Shown here in pieces: positions 13,326-15,953 of a stretch of DNA of 15,953 nt; the stretch's first letter is position 1, and each line of letters begins with the position of its first letter. The translations under genes and the position numbers were made by a program. The stretch lies in contig DASUZD010000199.1 of NCBI GenBank assembly GCA_036377055.1, positions 1 to 15,953 of the forward strand, read 5' to 3'. This stretch comes from DASUZD01 sp036377055 (GTDB taxonomy: Bacteria > Actinomycetota > Thermoleophilia > Gaiellales > Gaiellaceae). The notes under the pieces were generated by a model, which searched no databases, was not told the origin of the DNA, and was given only the letters and a program-made list of their open reading frames with translations.

Positions 13326-13510
13326 GCCATCGAGCGGCGGCTTGCGATTCGCGCGAGGCGCGCGAGGGGCTCGGCCAGGCGCGCGTCGAGCTCGCTCTGG
13401 CTCTTCGCCCTGTCCCTCGCGAGCTGCTTCTGGAGGTCCTTCGGCTCTTCACGCAGAGCCTTTACGGCCTCCTCGACGGGGTCGCGCGTCACTTTTCGCT
13501 TCCGCGGCAT
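13322..13510 (-). CDS. Small highly charged protein, 62 aa
   Basis: Unrecognised. The 62 residues are almost all charged or helix-forming: a basic N-terminus (MPRKRKVTRD), then PVEEAVKALREEPKDLQKQL and SELDARLAEPLARLARIASRR, which should form one or two amphipathic helices or a coiled coil. ATG 13510 has TGAGG a few bases upstream and follows the membrane protein gene by 9 bp on the same strand, so the two form an operon. Its TAG overlaps the TAA of the sigma gene tail-to-tail (CTAA), which is good positional support that it is real. A role as cytosolic partner of the upstream membrane protein's coiled-coil tail is inferred only from operon structure. Confidence 0.6.
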   Translation of the reverse strand: MPRKRKVTRDPVEEAVKALREEPKDLQKQLARDRAKSQSELDARLAEPLARLARIASRRSMA

Positions 13511-13519
13511 GGCCTCAGT

Positions 13520-14221
13520 CTACTGTCTACCGCGACGATGTTCGATTGCGCTCGTCCGTTCGTCGAGCCGTCCGATCCGCGCGCTGAGGTCGTCGAGCGC
13601 CAGGCTTGTCTTCCCACCGAGCGACACGAGTGTCTCTCCGAACAAATCCGTGCGGGCACTCTCCTTCGCGAGCTCGTCTTGGAGCGCCTTGATCGCGACG
13701 GTCGATGCGTCCGCAGCCTCCGACACCTCGTCGAACGTGACGAATGGGAACTTGACCGCAAATCGGGCCAACCACGTCCGCTGGATGATCGCGCCGGTTA
13801 GGAAGGCGGCTGTGGCCACCAGGGCCAATCGAAAGAGGAAGAAACCTCCGGCCCCGAACGCTCGCTCGAGCAGGGAGCGCTTCTCCTCCGCAGACGAGAA
13901 CGTCAACTTCGTGTCTGGAGCTGGTGAACGACTGACGGCTGTTGTCGTCGTCCCCGCCTTGCTGGAGACGATCGTCGTCGTCGTCACCCCTCCGAACTGT
14001 GATTCCACGGTGGCAGACGTCGTTGTCCGTGCCTCGTCCGGATCGACTGCCCAATGCTGTCCGTTCCTCGCGATCGGTAAGAAGACGATGAAAAGGCCGA
14101 GCGTCGCAACGGCCACGGCGCCTAATCTCGCAGCGCGATTCGCGCGCCGCTCGCTCTTCTTCGGAGCCTCACGAGCCGCGAGGCTGCCCGCGCCCCCGTT
14201 CGCCGCATCGGTCGCTGCCAC
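13520..14221 (-). CDS. Two-helix membrane protein with Thr-rich linker and coiled-coil tail
   Basis: Unrecognised 233-aa protein. In order it has an Ala-rich, basic N-terminus (1-32, KKSERRANRAAR), helix TM1 (about 33-51), a Thr/Ser-rich probably extracytoplasmic segment (65-110, with two TTTT runs), TM2 (about 124-147) and a helical, likely coiled-coil tail (163-230, heptad-like DEVSEAADASTVAIKALQDE and LDDLSARIGRLDERTSAIE) in the cytoplasm. GTG 14221 is chosen because it lies just below a good promoter; longer in-frame readings run into the antisense of the EF-G-like gene. It heads a two-gene operon with the 62-aa basic protein. Codon use looks less GC-rich than that of the neighbours (more codons ending in A or T), which may indicate relaxed constraint or later acquisition. 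Function is unknown. Confidence 0.7.
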   Translation of the reverse strand: MAATDAANGGAGSLAAREAPKKSERRANRAARLGAVAVATLGLFIVFLPIARNGQHWAVDPDEARTTTSATVESQFGGVTTTTIVSSKAGTTTTAVSRSPAPDTKLTFSSAEEKRSLLERAFGAGGFFLFRLALVATAAFLTGAIIQRTWLARFAVKFPFVTFDEVSEAADASTVAIKALQDELAKESARTDLFGETLVSLGGKTSLALDDLSARIGRLDERTSAIEHRRGRQ

Positions 14222-14230
14222 CTGTCGATG

Positions 14231-14259
14231 ACAATACGACGCCTCAGGGTGCCGCTCAA
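14231..14259 (-). promoter_or_regulatory. Sigma-70-type promoter of the membrane protein operon
   Basis: On the minus strand TTGAGC (14259-14254, four of six against TTGACA) is followed after exactly 17 nt by TATTGT (14236-14231, TANNNT). The start GTG at 14221 is 9 nt further, so the leader would be about 2-3 nt. This is the best -35/-10 pair found in the window. Confidence 0.65.
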
Positions 14260-14287
14260 CTGGCCGAAAGCCCCATCGCTGCGCGGA

Positions 14288-14320
14288 TAAGATCCGCGGG
14301 CCCACCCTTTCGTAAGGAGG
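14288..14320 (+). promoter_or_regulatory. Putative -10 box and strong ribosome-binding site of the EF-G-like gene
   Basis: TAAGAT (14288-14293) fits TANNNT. AAGGAGG (14314-14320) is a near-perfect anti-16S match 10 nt before ATG 14331. The gene thus has a leadered, SD-driven mRNA, in contrast to the leaderless-type genes nearby. No good -35 box was found at 16-18 nt. Confidence 0.6.
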
Positions 14321-14330
14321 AAACGCCCGC

Positions 14331-15953
14331 ATGGCCGCAGTCGAGCCGTCGAAGATCCGCAACGTCGCCGCCGTCGGCCACCGCGGGACCGGAAAGACCT
14401 CGCTCGTCGAGGCGATGCTCTTCCAGGCAGGCGCCACGAACCGGCTCGGGACCGTCGAGGCCGGCTCGACCGTGTCGGACTGGGACGACGACGAGCAGCG
14501 CCGGCAGATGTCGCTCGCAGCCTCGGTCTGCCACCTCGAGTGGCAAGGGCTGAAGATCAACCTGATCGACACGCCGGGCGACGCGGGCTTCCTCGGCGAT
14601 GCGATCGCGGCGCTTCGCGTGGTCGAGGGCGCGCTCTTCACGGTCAGCGGCGTGATGGGCGTCGAGGTGCAGACCAGCCGGATGTGGCAGCGGGCCGAGG
14701 AGCTCGGCCTCTCGCGCGTCCTCTTCGTAAACATGCTCGACCGCGAGCGCGCCGACTTCGACCGCACGCTCGGGCAGCTCCGAGAGCAGCTGTCCGACCG
14801 CTGCGTCGCCGTGCACCTCCCGATCGGGAGCGAGCATGAGCTGACCGGCATCGTCGACCTGCTGCACATGAAGGCTTACATGAGCCCCGAGGGCGGGCGC
14901 GAGGAAGGCCCCGTCGACATCCCGGCCGAGCTCGCGGACGAGGTCGAGGCGGCGCACACGACACTCCTCGACTCGGTGGTCGAGACCGACGAGGCGCTGA
15001 TGGAGCGCTACCTCGAGGGCGAGGAGCTTCCGGTCGAGGAGGTCGCGAACTGTCTCAAGGCCGCCGTCACGCGCGGCGAACTCTTCCCCGTCGCGTGCGG
15101 AATCGCGACGAAGAACCTCGGCACGACCGCGCTCCTCGACCTCCTGGCCGAAGGGATCCCGTCGCCCGACGACAAGCAGCCGGCGATCGAGGTCGACGGC
15201 GCCGGCACGGCGGCCTTCGTCTTCAAGACGATCGCTGACCCGTTCGCCGGCCGGATCAACGTCTTCCGTGTCCTGAGCGGCACGCTGAGCGGCGACTCGA
15301 CCGTCGTGAACGCGCGCGCGCACGCGAAGGAGCGGATGGGCGCGCTGCTCCTCCTCCAGGGGAAGGAGCATCACCAGGCGCCCGAGTTCGGGCCGGGGGA
15401 CATCGGCGCCGTCGCGAAGCTCAAGGAGACGATGACGGGCGACCTGCTGCTCGACGCCGAGCGCGACGTCGAGGTGCCGGAGCTCGGCTTCCCCGAGCCG
15501 GTGATGAGCTTCGCGGTGACGCCGAAGTCGAAGGGCGACGAGGAGAAGGTCGCGACCTCGCTCCGCCGCCTCGCCGAGGAGGACCCGACGCTCGTCCTCC
15601 GCCGCGACCCGCAGACGGGCGAGCAGCTCCTCTCCGGCCTGTCGCAGATCCACGTCGAGGTCGCGGTCGACCGGCTGCGGCGCCGCTTCGGCGTAGACGT
15701 CGACCTGCACCAGCCGCGTGTGCCGTACCTGGAGACGATCCGGACGGAGGCGCGGGGTCACGGGCGGTACAAGAAGCAGACCGGCGGCCGCGGGCAGTTC
15801 GGCGATGCGCACATCGTCCTGGAGCCGATCGAAGGCCACACCGGCTACGAGTTCGTGGACAAGATCGTCGGCGGCGTGATCCCGCAGAGCTACCGGCCGG
15901 CCGTCGACAAGGGAATCCAGGAGGCGATGTTGTCGGGCGACCTCGCCGGCGCG
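14331..15953 (+). CDS. Elongation factor G-like GTPase with altered G3/G4 motifs, C-terminus cut
   Basis: EF-G proteins are ribosome-dependent translocation or recycling GTPases. The 541 codons present cover domains I-III and the start of IV. The P-loop is GHRGTGKTS (16-24). LIDTPGDAGF (78-87) is G3 and VNMLDRERADF (133-143) is G4. Domain II includes KTIADPFAGRINVFRVLSGTL, and domain IV starts with YKKQTGGRGQFGD. Three departures from canonical EF-G stand out. The His of DTPGH, which activates the catalytic water, is Asp84. NKxD reads NMLD (Met135 for Lys). The switch-I RGIT-type motif is replaced by RQMSLAAS. Similar changes occur in actinobacterial FusA2/EF-G2-type paralogues, so this is more likely a second, specialised EF-G than the housekeeping fusA; no rpsL, rpsG or tuf gene is nearby. 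Several hundred bases of the gene lie beyond the right edge. Confidence 0.92.
   Translation, partial: MAAVEPSKIRNVAAVGHRGTGKTSLVEAMLFQAGATNRLGTVEAGSTVSDWDDDEQRRQMSLAASVCHLEWQGLKINLIDTPGDAGFLGDAIAALRVVEGALFTVSGVMGVEVQTSRMWQRAEELGLSRVLFVNMLDRERADFDRTLGQLREQLSDRCVAVHLPIGSEHELTGIVDLLHMKAYMSPEGGREEGPVDIPAELADEVEAAHTTLLDSVVETDEALMERYLEGEELPVEEVANCLKAAVTRGELFPVACGIATKNLGTTALLDLLAEGIPSPDDKQPAIEVDGAGTAAFVFKTIADPFAGRINVFRVLSGTLSGDSTVVNARAHAKERMGALLLLQGKEHHQAPEFGPGDIGAVAKLKETMTGDLLLDAERDVEVPELGFPEPVMSFAVTPKSKGDEEKVATSLRRLAEEDPTLVLRRDPQTGEQLLSGLSQIHVEVAVDRLRRRFGVDVDLHQPRVPYLETIRTEARGHGRYKKQTGGRGQFGDAHIVLEPIEGHTGYEFVDKIVGGVIPQSYRPAVDKGIQEAMLSGDLAGA

Noticed and set aside
13960..13990. CGTCGT-type trinucleotide runs as a microsatellite or CRISPR-like repeat
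   Set aside because: Short, imperfect runs encoding the Thr-rich segment of the membrane protein; no regular spacing or spacers.
14256..15839. 527-aa open frame on the minus strand across the EF-G-like gene
   Set aside because: It is the antisense of a clearly recognised EF-G-like gene; the translation is Arg/Leu/Asp/Val-rich with no motif, typical of GC-rich shadow frames.

Overview
The window is about 16 kb of uniformly GC-rich, gene-dense DNA from a high-GC actinobacterium, most likely of the class Thermoleophilia (Gaiella/Solirubrobacter-like). That placement is an inference. It rests on the very high GC at third codon positions, frequent GTG starts, -10 boxes only 6-9 nt ahead of several start codons (leaderless-type transcription), a WhiG/FliA-type sigma factor and a diverged EF-G-like GTPase. 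No rRNA or other taxon marker is present. All positions, motif matches and counts were read by eye.

Region 1 (1-6753) is rich in ligases and small-molecule enzymes. A glutamine-dependent asparagine synthase (minus, cut by the left edge) diverges from a short Mur-ligase-family protein (846-2078). That ligase lacks the MurF N-terminal domain and ends in a four-cysteine tail. Convergent to it is a tightly overlapped three-gene minus-strand operon: a DAO-type FAD oxidoreductase (start 5918), a zinc-ribbon threonine-synthase-like PLP enzyme (start 4815) and a PaaK-like ANL adenylating enzyme (start 3643). A SAM methyltransferase diverges from the operon head. The joint pathway is unknown. The combination of adenylation, PLP chemistry, flavin oxidation, amide ligation, amidotransfer and methylation resembles amino-acid-derived metabolite or envelope modification.

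Region 2 (6754-9898) opens with a 163-bp, nearly perfectly centred imperfect palindrome between the convergent methyltransferase and PfkB-kinase genes. The kinase diverges from a stand-alone protein with two tandem MshEN domains (predicted c-di-GMP binding). A 142-aa protein of unknown function and a Cof-type HAD phosphatase follow. The phosphatase reading frame is broken near 9775.

Region 3 (9905-12234) is bounded by a 23-bp perfect direct repeat of the 3' end of tRNA-Trp(CCA). The intact tRNA is at the right and the truncated copy at the left. The geometry is that of a tRNA-targeted integrated element or its remnant, but no integrase is visible. It carries a seven-repeat delta-60/beta-propeller-like protein and a DUF4386-type membrane protein.

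Region 4 (12235-15953) holds a small two-helix membrane protein, a sigma-28-family sigma factor, a convergent two-gene operon (membrane protein with coiled-coil tail, then a small basic protein) and the first 541 codons of an EF-G-like GTPase with changed G3 and G4 motifs, cut by the right edge. No intergenic stretch exceeds about 155 bp. No CRISPR array, insertion sequence or rRNA was seen.
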